Source: Novosphingobium huizhouense
GTDB lineage: Bacteria > Pseudomonadota > Alphaproteobacteria > Sphingomonadales > Sphingomonadaceae
Direction of reading: 5' to 3'
Assembly: GCF_020179475.1 (NCBI RefSeq)
Contig: NZ_JAILXZ010000002.1
Location: forward strand, 1-64,000
Length of the DNA: 64,000 nucleotides
Below the pieces are notes generated by a model that saw only the letters and a list, made by a program, of their open reading frames with translations, ran no database searches and was not told the origin of the DNA. Below, piece after piece: positions 23,930 to 32,950 of this stretch; the stretch's first letter is position 1; the number at the start of each line of letters is the position of its first letter. The position numbers and the translations under genes are program-made.

Positions 23930-24772
23930 ATGCCGATTTCGAACTGGATCGTCCTGGGGATCTACGTGGCCTTCGGCCTCGTCGAACTGGTTCGATCAGA
24001 CCTGTTCACCAAGCGCGAGCAGTGCAGGAACGACGGGATCGTCGAGACGATTTCGACGGTGCTGCTGCTGACGGTGACGCAGCCATCGATCATCCTCCTG
24101 GTAAATTGGCTGGGATTGCGCTGGTTTCCGCAATATCAGGGCGCCCTTTCCGGTCTCGGGTTCTGGCTGGCGCTGCCGCTCTTCCTCGTGTTCGAGGACA
24201 TGATGCAGTACTGGTGGCACCGCGCCTCGCACAGCTTCGCCTGGCTCTACAACCTGCACCGCGCGCACCATAACGCCCGCTACATGAGCGTGCGGCTCGT
24301 CTACCGCAACAACATCATCTACTACGCGATGATGCCCAGCATCTGGCTATCGGGCGTGCTGATCTACCTTGGCCTCGGCTGGTTCTATGCCGGCTATCTC
24401 ATCGTCAAGATGCTGGTGATCATCGGTGCGCACAGCGACGTGGCGTGGGATGCGCCGCTCTACCGGATCAAGTGGCTCTCGCCGGTGATGCGGGTGGTGG
24501 AGCGCACGATCTCCACGCCGGCGACGCACCACGCGCATCATGGCCGCCATCTCAGCGATCCCGCCGTGCACTACAAGGGCAACTACGGGAATCTCCTGTT
24601 CTTCTGGGACGTGCTGTTCGGCACCGCGAAGATCACCCGCCGCTATCCTGGAAGCTACGGGGTGGAGAACCTGCCCGATGCGACGCTGGGCCAGCAGCTG
24701 CTTTGGCCGATCTTCCCCGAGAATACCGACAGGGACCGCGCCGTGCCCGGCGCCTCGCCGGCAGCAGCCTGA
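23930..24772 (+). CDS. Sterol desaturase / fatty acid hydroxylase family membrane protein
   Basis: A 280-residue integral membrane diiron enzyme of the FA_hydroxylase superfamily. The histidine clusters are present: HRASH (in YWWHRASHSFAWLYNLHRAHH), HRAHH, and HATHHAHHGRH-like TPATHHAHHGRHLSD near 200. Several hydrophobic helices lie between them. It would hydroxylate or desaturate a lipid with O2; the substrate is unknown. It starts 86 bp from the divergent Crp/Fnr gene and is followed after 15 bp by an HD-domain gene, with which it forms an operon. Confidence 0.85.
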   Translation: MPISNWIVLGIYVAFGLVELVRSDLFTKREQCRNDGIVETISTVLLLTVTQPSIILLVNWLGLRWFPQYQGALSGLGFWLALPLFLVFEDMMQYWWHRASHSFAWLYNLHRAHHNARYMSVRLVYRNNIIYYAMMPSIWLSGVLIYLGLGWFYAGYLIVKMLVIIGAHSDVAWDAPLYRIKWLSPVMRVVERTISTPATHHAHHGRHLSDPAVHYKGNYGNLLFFWDVLFGTAKITRRYPGSYGVENLPDATLGQQLLWPIFPENTDRDRAVPGASPAAA

Positions 24773-24787
24773 CAAAAGGAACGCACG

Positions 24788-25375
24788 ATGGACACCCTGA
24801 TCAACCGCACCGCCACGTTCCATTCGATGGCGGACTGCACCCAGCAGGACTGGGACATCATCATGACCCACATGAAGCCGTTTGCCGCAAACGGCGGGGC
24901 GCGGATTCTTGATCACCTGCGCCTGCTCGACGGGGATTGCGGCGGCTTTGCCGTCGACCGGCTCACCCATTGCCTGCAGACGGCAACCCGCGCCCACCGC
25001 GACGGCCGTAGCGAGGACTACGTGGTGATGGCCCTCCTGCACGATATCGGCGACACGCTGGGCGCCTACAACCACGCCGAGATCGCGGCGGCCATGATCA
25101 AGCCCTTCGTCTCGGAGGAACTGCACTGGATTACCGAGCAGCACGCCATTTTCCAGGGCTACAACTTCTTCCACTACATCGGCCTCGATCGCGACAAGCG
25201 CGAAGCCTTCCGCGGCCATCCGCACTTTGAGGCCACCGCCGAGTTCGTCGAACTCTACGATTGCCCGGCGTTTGATCCCGCTTACGATTCCGCGCCGCTG
25301 TCGTTCTTCGAACCCATGGTCATGCGCTTGTTCGAACGCCCTAGCGGCGGGCTCTACAAGGCAGCGATCGACTGA
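24788..25375 (+). CDS. HD-domain protein, possibly a PhnZ/MIOX-like diiron oxygenase
   Basis: A 195-residue HD protein. The metal ligands are spread as in the mixed-valent diiron oxygenase subgroup: H near 60 (RLTHCLQTA), HD in ALLHDIGDTLG, H in YNHAEIAAAM, H in TEQHAIFQGY and a late D in FDPAYDSAPL. PhnZ and myo-inositol oxygenase use this layout to cleave C-P or C-C bonds, while other HD proteins are phosphohydrolases, so the reaction is uncertain. AAGGA precedes the start. Co-transcription with the hydroxylase suggests successive steps on one lipid or phosphonolipid; this is inference. Confidence 0.65.
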   Translation: MDTLINRTATFHSMADCTQQDWDIIMTHMKPFAANGGARILDHLRLLDGDCGGFAVDRLTHCLQTATRAHRDGRSEDYVVMALLHDIGDTLGAYNHAEIAAAMIKPFVSEELHWITEQHAIFQGYNFFHYIGLDRDKREAFRGHPHFEATAEFVELYDCPAFDPAYDSAPLSFFEPMVMRLFERPSGGLYKAAID

Positions 25376-25387
25376 CGGCTTAGCGCC

Positions 25388-25413
25388 CCGGTTGCACGTA
25401 GGTCGGCAACCGG
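25388..25413 (+). terminator. Hairpin after the HD-domain gene
   Basis: CCGGTTGC and GCAACCGG form a perfect 8-bp stem with a 10-nt loop, 12 bp after the HD gene stop and before the convergent glycosyltransferase operon. No T-run follows, so intrinsic termination is uncertain. Confidence 0.4.
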
Positions 25414-25539
25414 TCGCCTTGGCCAGCGAACGAGCTTCGCTGATAGGCTTATTGAAAGTGATCGGCCGGCGCGCGCTCGGCCCGGGCGTTTCGCCAAGCG
25501 GAGACGGGTTCGCTTTCTATCGACGGCGGCGCGCAGCGT

Positions 25540-27075
25540 TCATTTGCCAGCGCGCGCGAGCCGCTCGGGAAGTGGTGTGCGGTCGTCGAGCGCGTAACCG
25601 ACGACGCCGCCGATGAAGGCGGCTTTGGCGAGCGCGTATCCCCAGCCCGTGCAGCCCGCTGCGATTTCGGCAGCTTCGATAGTGGTGCCCGTCCGCACGA
25701 TCTCGATTTCCTTGAGGAGGACGCTGGCAAGGCACACCCGGATCGTGAGTGACCCCGCATTCGTGAGGATGCGGGGCAGGGGCCTCGCGAGGTCGATGCT
25801 CACCGCAAGTTTCCCGCTGGTCGCCGGACGCTTGAACAGCGCGGCCATGAGCAGGGGGTGCGGCCCTGCCCGCGGGCGCAGTTCGCGTTCGAGCAGGTGC
25901 CAGTCGATCCTTTCGTGGAGCGCTGCAAGGCGGCTGGCGGGGTCCGCCGGCAGACCGTCAGCAAGCATTTCGTCGTCGAGCCAGGCGGAACATGTCGGCC
26001 CGTCAGCCTTGATCACGAGGCGAGGGTAGACTGTCCGCTCCAGCAGGAGCGACACCGCTGTCCACCCAAGGCCGGATCTCGCGATCGCGGCGATCGCGGC
26101 GGATGCGGACAAGCCGCTGTCGCCGACATGGAAAGGCAGGGCGCCGAGTGCCGTCCCGCTCCAGCGGACATCGAGCTCGACGGTCTCGTTCGGGGGCGCG
26201 ATGTGGAGGTGGCCCGCAGAAATTGCCGCCAGATCGATCTCGATCCGCCGCGGCGGCGCCTGAGGCTCTGTCGCCGGCCGTGCGACCCATTGCGCCTCCC
26301 TGGCGTCGCGCGCTTGCCCGAACTCCTCCCGCCACGCCGGTGGGCCGTGCGCGATGAGCGCGTCGTAGAAGCGGATCAGGCGCTCGTGCTGGTCCGCGCG
26401 CGACAGCCCGGACCAGTATCCGCCAGCGTGGACGCGGTAGGCGGCCATCACCTCGGGCAGGTAGCCGATATGGCCATGACGAAGCGCGGCGAGGTAAAGC
26501 GCCCAGTCTCCGAACTCGACCTTTTCGAACCAGTCGGGAAGCGGCTCGAGCGCGGAGCGGCGAACGAGCGGACTGGGTCCCGGAATGTAGTTCGTGCGCG
26601 ACAGGCTGCGATAGTCGCCGATCAGGGGCGCTGGGTTCAGCTCCGCGAACGATGCGCGGACGATCTCGCCATCCGCATCGATGACCGAAACATCATGACA
26701 ACACAGCGAGCAGGCGCTGTCGCTGCGCAGGAAAGCGACTTGCACCGCAAGCTTGTCTGGGCGGGTCCAGTAATCGTCGCCATCGAGGAAGGCGACGAAC
26801 TCGCCTCGCGCCTTGGCAATGGCGCGGGTGGTTACTTCGTTGGTATTGAGGTTCTGCGCAGAGCGGATCGGGACGATGGTCGGGTGCTCGGCGGCGAAGC
26901 GTTCGACGATGTCCCAGGTGCCGTCGGTCGAGTGATCGTCGGTCACGATCAGCTCGAATGCGAAGGGCGCCTCCTGCATCAGGACGCTTTCGATCGCCTG
27001 GGCAATGAAGCGCGCATGATTGTAGGTCAAGAGGACGACCGAAACCAGCGGCCGGCTGTCGACGGGCGCCGTCAT
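25540..27075 (-). CDS. Family 2 glycosyltransferase
   Basis: A 511-residue protein. The N-terminal 250 residues are a GT-A domain: VSVVLLTYNHARFIAQAIESVL, ELIVTDDHSTDGTWDIVERF, FVAFLDGDDYWTRPDKL with the DGDD metal-binding motif, and FGDWALYLAALRHG later on. The rest (about 300-500) is a beta-rich region not recognised. It would transfer a sugar from a nucleotide donor to a surface glycan or lipid. Its ATG overlaps the methyltransferase stop (ATGA), making it the last gene of a four-gene minus-strand operon. Confidence 0.8.
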   Translation of the reverse strand: MTAPVDSRPLVSVVLLTYNHARFIAQAIESVLMQEAPFAFELIVTDDHSTDGTWDIVERFAAEHPTIVPIRSAQNLNTNEVTTRAIAKARGEFVAFLDGDDYWTRPDKLAVQVAFLRSDSACSLCCHDVSVIDADGEIVRASFAELNPAPLIGDYRSLSRTNYIPGPSPLVRRSALEPLPDWFEKVEFGDWALYLAALRHGHIGYLPEVMAAYRVHAGGYWSGLSRADQHERLIRFYDALIAHGPPAWREEFGQARDAREAQWVARPATEPQAPPRRIEIDLAAISAGHLHIAPPNETVELDVRWSGTALGALPFHVGDSGLSASAAIAAIARSGLGWTAVSLLLERTVYPRLVIKADGPTCSAWLDDEMLADGLPADPASRLAALHERIDWHLLERELRPRAGPHPLLMAALFKRPATSGKLAVSIDLARPLPRILTNAGSLTIRVCLASVLLKEIEIVRTGTTIEAAEIAAGCTGWGYALAKAAFIGGVVGYALDDRTPLPERLARAGK

Positions 27076-27779
27076 CGTTGATGCGGACGGGCGCCGATGA
27101 AGAGGCCGCGATCGAACAGGCCCTTCGGATCGTATCTGCAGGTAAGCCCGTTGCGGGCGAAGGCGGCCTCGTACTCGTCCTGCCGGAACAGGCCCATGCG
27201 ATGAACTTCGCGGAACTGCTCGACGCCCGCCGGCGTCCCCACCGTGTAGTGGATGTCGAGCACCGAGACATCGCCCTCGCGCCCGTTGAGGTAGATCCAG
27301 CTGATCTTGAGGTCCGGTTCGTCGTGGAAGTTGCCGGTGAGATGGCCCTCCCAATACGTCTCGGGCCCGAACCAGGGTTCGACGATGAGCAGGCCGCCCG
27401 GCGCGACGTGCCGGGCCATCGCGGCGATGGCCTGCTCCATCCGCTCGCGCGTCTCGACATAGGCGATGGCGCTGAACAGGCAGGTGACGACGTCGTAGGT
27501 GCGGCCGGTGTCGAAGTCGGTCATGTCGGCGACGCGGATATCTGTCGCAGGGTTGCGCTCGCGCGCAACCGCGACCAGTCCGGCGTCGAGATCAAGCCCG
27601 GCGACTTCGAACGTGCGTCCCAGCGTTTCGAGATGCCGCCCGGTGCCACAGCCGACATCGAGCAGGGTCCGCGCATCGGGGCATTCCTCCCCGATGATCT
27701 TCGTCAGCGTTCGCGACGCGCCCTCGTAGTCCTTGAACGAATAGAGCGCGTCGTAGAAGCGGGCCGTCTTGGTGAACAT
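27072..27779 (-). CDS. SAM-dependent methyltransferase (amino-sugar N-methyltransferase-like)
   Basis: A 235-residue class I methyltransferase. Motif I is TLLDVGCGTGRHLE (about 38-51), then VAGLDLDAGLVAVARERNP and DVVTCLFSAIAYVETRERM, with GGLLIVEPWFGPETYWEG at the end of the fold. This pattern, starting FTKTARFYDALYSFKDYEGAS, resembles N,N-dimethyltransferases acting on dTDP-amino sugars (DesVI/TylM1 type). A DegT aminotransferase lies two genes upstream in the same operon, which fits that idea; the actual substrate is not known. One base separates it from the upstream gene. Confidence 0.75.
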   Translation of the reverse strand: MFTKTARFYDALYSFKDYEGASRTLTKIIGEECPDARTLLDVGCGTGRHLETLGRTFEVAGLDLDAGLVAVARERNPATDIRVADMTDFDTGRTYDVVTCLFSAIAYVETRERMEQAIAAMARHVAPGGLLIVEPWFGPETYWEGHLTGNFHDEPDLKISWIYLNGREGDVSVLDIHYTVGTPAGVEQFREVHRMGLFRQDEYEAAFARNGLTCRYDPKGLFDRGLFIGARPHQR

Positions 27780-27780
27780 G

Positions 27781-28821
27781 TCAGTCCTGTGTCGGGAGAT
27801 GGTAGGCCGGGAAGAAGGCCGTGTCGGTCGGAACGCGGGAGGCGGAAACCAGCTGCCAGTATCGCTGCGGGTCGAAGATCGTCCGCAAGGGCCGGATGGG
27901 AAGTTGCGCAGGCCCGAAGCGGCGCTTGAACTCCGCGATCGCATCGTCTGCGCGGATGCCGCCGCCGAGGTTGAGGCTGCGCGCGCCCGCCGCCTGCAGG
28001 GCAGGGATGGCCTCCCAGATGAGGTTGGCCGACCAGACCTGACCTTGGGACGTCGAGACGTTGTACAGGTAATCCGCGACGCCGTCGGCGAGGCCGAAGA
28101 GTGATACCGCCTGAATCTCGCCGTCGATGCGCGCCGCCACAGCCACCGTCTGCGGCGAAGCAAGCAGCGTGTCCCAGGCTTCCGGGGACAGATGCATGAG
28201 CTTCGCGGCGTTCCTGGCCGAGAAGAACGCCGGACTCTCGCGCGTGAGAAATGCCGCCGCGCCTTCCTTGGCGATGCGGATGTCGCTGAGCGGTGGCGAG
28301 GGTCTTCGGAGCTGGCGTCGCCGGCTCTGGGACATGCGAGCCAGCAGTTCCGACGGCGGCTGCGACAGGTCGAGCACGTAGGCTACGCGCGCGTCCGCTA
28401 CCTTGGCGGGAGGACAGGGATCGGGCAGCGCCGGATGCAACTGCACGTAGGCGCAGACCCAGCCGAAGTTGCGGCCCACGCCCTGCCAGAGTTGATCGAA
28501 ACCATCGACTTCGCCCGAAACGGCAAACCCCGAAAAGCCCGGCGGCGTGAAGACATCGGTCTCGCCTGCGTACGCGCGCATCGCCAGCGGGCACGCCAAG
28601 CGAAAGCGGGCGCTCTCGCAGACGAGCAGGCGCACGTCGATGCCGGTCGAGAGGGCAAAGGCGCGGTTGGCGGCGTGGGAATGGTTGAACGCCTGGCGCA
28701 ATCCCGCGAGGGCGGCCGTCCACTCGCCATCGGCGTCCAGCCGCACCAGCCGGGCCGCGACGTCGCTGGAAGCAAGCGTAACGGTCTGCGGGCTCGCCGC
28801 GCGATCAACGGCCAGCCGCAT
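27781..28821 (-). CDS. FemAB/GNAT-like acyltransferase
   Basis: A 346-residue protein with a tandem GNAT-like (Acetyltransf_6/FemAB) architecture. An N-terminal domain includes FSGFAVSGEVDGF and WVCAYVQLHP. The C-terminal domain shows LMHLSPEAWDTLL, VAVAARIDGEIQAVSLFGL, DYLYNVSTSQGQVWSANLIWEAIPAL and SLNLGGGIRADDAIAEFKRRFG, which is typical of the family. It may acylate an amino sugar. ATG 28821 was chosen because GAGGAGAG lies just upstream; the frame is open to 28851. It overlaps the aminotransferase end by 17 bp. Confidence 0.7.
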   Translation of the reverse strand: MRLAVDRAASPQTVTLASSDVAARLVRLDADGEWTAALAGLRQAFNHSHAANRAFALSTGIDVRLLVCESARFRLACPLAMRAYAGETDVFTPPGFSGFAVSGEVDGFDQLWQGVGRNFGWVCAYVQLHPALPDPCPPAKVADARVAYVLDLSQPPSELLARMSQSRRRQLRRPSPPLSDIRIAKEGAAAFLTRESPAFFSARNAAKLMHLSPEAWDTLLASPQTVAVAARIDGEIQAVSLFGLADGVADYLYNVSTSQGQVWSANLIWEAIPALQAAGARSLNLGGGIRADDAIAEFKRRFGPAQLPIRPLRTIFDPQRYWQLVSASRVPTDTAFFPAYHLPTQD

Positions 28822-30016
28822 CCACTCTCTCCTCGGGTAGGGCATGCGCATCGCGGATCGCCGCTGCTTGCTCGCCCGCGCTTGCGATGATCTCGCAGAT
28901 GCGCTGCACTTGATCGATGGTGATGCTTGTGCCGGTGGGAAGACACAGGACTTCGCGACAGGCCCGTTCGGTCGCGGGAAGCGTCAGCCGCCGGTTTTCC
29001 GACAGGTGCCGGTAAGGTTCGGCCTGATGGCCGGCAGGATTGAAATAGCGACGGGCGAGCACGTTCTCGGCGCGCAGCACGTGGTACAGCGCATCGCGGT
29101 CCAACGGAAACGCGTCCGTCACCGTAAGCACGACGTAGTTGCGCGAATTGGCTTCGTTGCGCGGGTACGGCAACAGCGCAAGGCCCTCCGTTCCGCGCAA
29201 GTGCGCGGCATAGGCGTCATGGATGCGCAAGTTGTGCGCGAAGATCGCATCGGCGCTCGCGAGCGAGGTGATCCCCATCGCCGCGCAAACTTCGGGCATC
29301 TTGGCGTTGATGCCCCAGGAGTCGATCTGGTCCTCGCCGGCGAAGCCGAAATTGACGAGCAACCTGAGCTTGTCGGCGAGCGCCGCATCGCGGGTGGTGA
29401 TCGCGCCGCCTTCGAAGCTGTTGATCGCCTTCGTCGCATGGAAGCTGAACACTTCCGCATTGCCGAAGCCGCCGACCGGCACGCCGTCACAGGTTGATCC
29501 GAAAGCCTGCGCGGAATCGAACAGCAGCTTCATCCCCCGCTCTTCGCAAAGCTGCTCGAGCGGCGCGATGTCGCAGGGATTGCCCCAGAGATGGACCGCC
29601 ACGACGGCGGACGTGTCCGGTTCGATCCGGGCAAGCACGCTTGCGCAATCGATGTGATGGGTGCGTGGGTCGATGTCGGCAAACAGCACGCGGAGACCGG
29701 CAAGGCGCATCGCATGAGCTGTGGCGATGAAGCCGAAAGCGGGGACGATCACCGAACCCGACAGGCCGAGCGCTATGGCGGCGAGAGCCAGCCCGCTCGT
29801 CGCGTTATTGACCACAACGCAGTGCTCGACCTGCAGGCGCTCGGATATCTGCCGCTCGAACTGCGCCACCAACGGCCCGTAGTTGGTGAACCGGCGCGAG
29901 GCGAGCACCTGCTGCGTCAACGCGAGGAATTGCTCTTCGGACCCGACATTGGGCCTACCCACATGCAGGGGTTCGGCAAACGCCGGGTGTCCGCCGAGAA
30001 TGGCAAGTTGCCTCAT
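28805..30016 (-). CDS. DegT/DnrJ/EryC1 sugar aminotransferase
   Basis: A 403-residue PLP-dependent enzyme that aminates keto-sugar nucleotides. Family features: RFTNYGPLVAQFERQISERLQVEHCVVVNNATSGL at the N-terminus, VHLWGNPCDIAPLEQL, LLFDSAQAFGS, and the PLP lysine in FSFHATKAINSFEGGAI, followed by NFGFAGEDQIDSWGINAKMPEV. It is the first gene of the operon with the acyltransferase, methyltransferase and glycosyltransferase. Together they suggest an acylated or N-methylated amino sugar on a surface polysaccharide. ATG 30016 was taken over the open frame to 30121. Confidence 0.88.
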   Translation of the reverse strand: MRQLAILGGHPAFAEPLHVGRPNVGSEEQFLALTQQVLASRRFTNYGPLVAQFERQISERLQVEHCVVVNNATSGLALAAIALGLSGSVIVPAFGFIATAHAMRLAGLRVLFADIDPRTHHIDCASVLARIEPDTSAVVAVHLWGNPCDIAPLEQLCEERGMKLLFDSAQAFGSTCDGVPVGGFGNAEVFSFHATKAINSFEGGAITTRDAALADKLRLLVNFGFAGEDQIDSWGINAKMPEVCAAMGITSLASADAIFAHNLRIHDAYAAHLRGTEGLALLPYPRNEANSRNYVVLTVTDAFPLDRDALYHVLRAENVLARRYFNPAGHQAEPYRHLSENRRLTLPATERACREVLCLPTGTSITIDQVQRICEIIASAGEQAAAIRDAHALPEERVDAAGR

Positions 30017-30336
30017 GCGGCGCGAATCTCGATGCGTGGCAAACCTGGAACCCTCCGCGCCCGCTCCCCCGCTGACCGTTATTGTATTGGAGCAGGTTGT
30101 CAGCGGATCGGGCCAAGCCAAGGACGGGAATGAGCACCTGGAGCGTCTGGTTCCCCATCGAACCGAATATTATGAAGATCGTTTGGCGATCCGGTCCTAT
30201 TCTCCCAGGTGATGTCGCTTGCTAGCGGGACTGCTTCAGCATGCCGGCAGGTCGAATGCGCAAAGAAGTCGGCAAAGCAGGGGAGGGCTGAAGCCGATTA
30301 GCTCGCCCGCCGACCAGTCAGCAACCGGTTCAACGC
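30017..30336. other. Intergenic region between two minus-strand gene groups
   Basis: No gene is supported; reading frames here are short and compositionally ordinary. It should hold the promoter of the amino-sugar operon. An AT-richer segment at about 30160-30180 (CGAATATTATGAAGATCG) is the most likely promoter zone, but no clear -35/-10 pair could be fixed. Confidence 0.35.
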
Positions 30337-31113
30337 TCAGGACGCGCGGACAAGCTCCTGGAACCACTGCAGCGACTGGGCCGACGGGCTCGAGGGGTGG
30401 CATTCGAGGCCGATCGTCCCGGTGTAGCCGAGCTGTGCGAACAGCGCGAGTTGCGCCGGCCAGTCGATCGCGCCCGAGCCGGGCTCGCCGCGGCCCGGGG
30501 CATCGGCGACCTGGATGTGCCGGACCAGCGGCATCGCCGCCGGCAGGACCACCGCGGGATCCTCGCCCTCGACGATCGAGTGGTAGAGATCGTAGATCAG
30601 CCCGATCCGCGGCGAACCGACCATCCGGGCGACCGCCACGCTGTCTTCGGTGGTCGAGCACAGCACGCCCGGATGGTCCATGCGGGTATTGGCGCTTTCC
30701 AGCAGGATCGTGACGCCGCGCTCCTCGGCGATCGGCACCAGCATTTCCAGCGCGTCGGCAAGGATGCGCAGCTGCACCGGCCGCTTGAGCCAGGGAACGC
30801 CGCGGCCCGAGGTGACCACCACGTTGCGGCAGCCGAGCGCGAGCGCATCGTCGGCGGCGCGGCGGAAGATGTCGCGGAAGCCTGCGTGGGTCGCCGGATC
30901 GACCAGCTGCGTCACGTAGTCGGCGATCGTGCTGATCAGTTCGACGCCGTGGGCGTCTATCGCCTGCCGGATCGCGGCGAGGTCGCGTCCCTTGAGCAGG
31001 AACAGCTCGATCTTGCGGAAGCCCGCCTCGGCGGCGGCGGCGATGCGGTCCTCGAGCCGGTCACCGGCTTCGGTAAAGCCGTATTCGAGGTTGATCGACA
31101 GGTCGTAGGTCAC
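30337..31113 (-). CDS. Hydroxypyruvate isomerase-family TIM-barrel protein
   Basis: A 258-residue xylose-isomerase-like TIM barrel (AP endonuclease 2 superfamily). It shows SINLEYGFTE at the start, KIELFLLKGRDL, NVVVTSGRGVPW, VTILLESANTRMDHPG, IGLIYDLYHSIVEGED, HIQVADAPGRGEPGSG and GLECHPS. The E, D, H (HIQVADAPGR) and E metal ligands are in the order of hydroxypyruvate and related isomerases. In this cluster it more likely works on a keto-sugar from a glycoside than on hydroxypyruvate. It is the downstream neighbour of the GMC oxidase on the same strand (81 bp gap). Confidence 0.75.
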   Translation of the reverse strand: MTYDLSINLEYGFTEAGDRLEDRIAAAAEAGFRKIELFLLKGRDLAAIRQAIDAHGVELISTIADYVTQLVDPATHAGFRDIFRRAADDALALGCRNVVVTSGRGVPWLKRPVQLRILADALEMLVPIAEERGVTILLESANTRMDHPGVLCSTTEDSVAVARMVGSPRIGLIYDLYHSIVEGEDPAVVLPAAMPLVRHIQVADAPGRGEPGSGAIDWPAQLALFAQLGYTGTIGLECHPSSPSAQSLQWFQELVRAS

Positions 31114-31194
31114 GGCCGGGTGGTCCTTTCCAAGAGGCGTTGGCGAGGTCAGCAGGGATGCGGCAAAGGGCGGGCAGGGCGGCGGTCGCCTTCG

Positions 31195-32832
31195 TCACCC
31201 CGGGCGATCGGCGAGGATCAGCTCGGAGGCGCGTTCGGCAACGGCAATGACCGGGCCGTTGGTGTTGCCCGAGACCGGTGTCGGCATGATCGACGCATCC
31301 ACTACCCTGAGCCCTGCCATGCCGTGGACACGGCAGCGGCCATCGGTGACCGCGTGGGCGGGATCGGCGCCCATCGCGCAGGTGGCGCTGCCGTGCAGGC
31401 CGGATTCGACCATCTTCGCCAGTTCTGCCGCGATGGCGTCGTCGTCCTGCACGTCCGGTCCCGGCATGCGCTCGGCGCCGATGAACGGCTTGAGCGGGTC
31501 GGACAGGGCGATGGCGCGGAACAGCTTGAACAGTTCGACCGCCTTGGCCCGGTCATAGGGATCGGACCAGATCGCGCCGTCGATGAGGGGCGGGGTGCGG
31601 AAGTCGGGGTCGACGAGAGTGATCGAGCCGCGGCTGCGCGGGCGCAGATGGTAGCCGGAGAACGTGAGCCCCGGATTGGGGGTAAGCGGGCTGCCCGGCC
31701 GCGCCGCCATCTCGTTGACCGTGCGCATCGCGAAGGGCGCGGCGGCGACCTGGAAATCGGGCCAGTCCGCATCGACGCCTTCGCTGGCGATCAGCCCGGT
31801 GAGCGGCATGCCGACGCGGGCCAGCGCGCCCTTGCCGGTGAGGTAATACTGCAGCGCGTTACGGTAGAGCCGCCAGCCGAAGAACTCGCGGTTGGTGCCG
31901 GGGTTGTTGTGCAGGTCGAACGAGACCCCGAACTTCTGGTGGTCGGCAAGGTTCTGGCCGACCGCGGGCAGGTCGTTGACCACCGGGATGCCGAGTTTCT
32001 GCAGCGCCGCGCCCGGCCCGATCCCCGAGAGCTGGAGCAACTGGGGCGAGCCGTAGACGCCGGCGCACAGGATCACTTCGCCGGCGCAGGCAACATGCCG
32101 TTCCATGCCGTTCGTCTCGACCACCACGCCGGTTGCGCGACCGGCGACCGTAACCACCCGCTTGACCGCCGTGTGCATCGCGATGGCGAGGTTCCGCCGG
32201 CCGCGAACCGGCAGCACGAAAGCCTTGTAGGTGCTTTCGCGGACGCCCTTGCGATCGACCGTGTACTGGCTTCGCCCGACCCCGTGGGCGCCGGGCGTGG
32301 TGATGTCGTCGAGCCAGGGCATTCCTTGCGTGGCGAAGCCCTCGACCAGCGCGTCGAAGACGGGGGACGAGTAGGTCGATGCGGTGATCTGCAGTTCGCC
32401 GTCCCGGCCGCGACCGGGGTGGGCGCCGGGTTCGCGGTAGCTTTCGAGCCTGGCGTAGCAACGGGCGATCTCGTCCCAGCCCCACCCGGTGATGCCGTGG
32501 TCCGACCAGCTGTCGAAATCCTTGGGCATGCCGGTCAGATACCAGGTCCCGTTGATCGACGAGGACCCGCCCATGCCGCGGCCATAGGTGTGGATCCCGC
32601 CGCGCATGCCCGGGCGCTGCTGGACCGGGAACACCCGGAAGTAGGCGGGGTTGCCCATGATCTTCACGAAGCCGCCGGCCATCTTGATGAACGGGTGCTG
32701 GTTGTCGCCCCCGTCCTCGATCAGCAGGACGCGGTTGCGCGGGTCGGCGGACAGCCGGTTGGCGAGGACGCAGCCGGCCGATCCGGCCCCCACGATGATG
32801 TAGTCGAATTCGCTGTCGTTCACCGCGCTCAC
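31195..32832 (-). CDS. GMC-family FAD oxidoreductase (candidate C-glycoside 3-oxidase)
   Basis: A 545-residue glucose-methanol-choline oxidoreductase. The N-terminal dinucleotide-binding motif is FDYIIVGAGSAGCVLANRLS. GRGMGGSSSINGTWYLTG and ILCAGVYGSPQLLQLSGIG are the two GMC signatures. The C-terminal active-site region has GLHGSATCAMG and RVVDASIMPTPVSGNTNGPV with the conserved catalytic histidine. No signal peptide, so it is cytosolic. C-glycoside breakdown starts by oxidising the sugar at C3, done by FAD oxidases (CarA type) or NAD enzymes; being divergent from a C-deglycosidase pair, this is the leading CarA-like candidate. Specificity is inferred. Confidence 0.8.
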   Translation of the reverse strand: MSAVNDSEFDYIIVGAGSAGCVLANRLSADPRNRVLLIEDGGDNQHPFIKMAGGFVKIMGNPAYFRVFPVQQRPGMRGGIHTYGRGMGGSSSINGTWYLTGMPKDFDSWSDHGITGWGWDEIARCYARLESYREPGAHPGRGRDGELQITASTYSSPVFDALVEGFATQGMPWLDDITTPGAHGVGRSQYTVDRKGVRESTYKAFVLPVRGRRNLAIAMHTAVKRVVTVAGRATGVVVETNGMERHVACAGEVILCAGVYGSPQLLQLSGIGPGAALQKLGIPVVNDLPAVGQNLADHQKFGVSFDLHNNPGTNREFFGWRLYRNALQYYLTGKGALARVGMPLTGLIASEGVDADWPDFQVAAAPFAMRTVNEMAARPGSPLTPNPGLTFSGYHLRPRSRGSITLVDPDFRTPPLIDGAIWSDPYDRAKAVELFKLFRAIALSDPLKPFIGAERMPGPDVQDDDAIAAELAKMVESGLHGSATCAMGADPAHAVTDGRCRVHGMAGLRVVDASIMPTPVSGNTNGPVIAVAERASELILADRPG

Positions 32833-32910
32833 CCCGGACCCCTGCGTCGGCAGGACTAGAACTTTTATTCGCTTTCCAAGAGCACGCGGCTTGACCCGCT
32901 GTCAAGCAGC

Positions 32911-32932
32911 AATTAGAACCATACTTCTAATT
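32911..32932. promoter_or_regulatory. Operator: perfect AATTAGAA-N6-TTCTAATT palindrome
   Basis: An 8-bp perfect inverted repeat with spacer CCATAC lies between the divergent GMC oxidase and the C-deglycosidase beta gene. It is the strongest copy of a motif of the form (A/G)GAA-N6-TTC(T/C) that recurs at other promoters of this cluster. Half-site length and symmetry suit a TetR-type dimer. Confidence 0.65.
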
Positions 32933-32950
32933 ATTGACGGGAGATGCCGA

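Noticed and set aside
30397..32859. 820-codon plus-strand ORF
   Set aside because: It lies entirely antisense to the hydroxypyruvate isomerase-like and GMC genes, which have strong motifs; it is a high-GC shadow.
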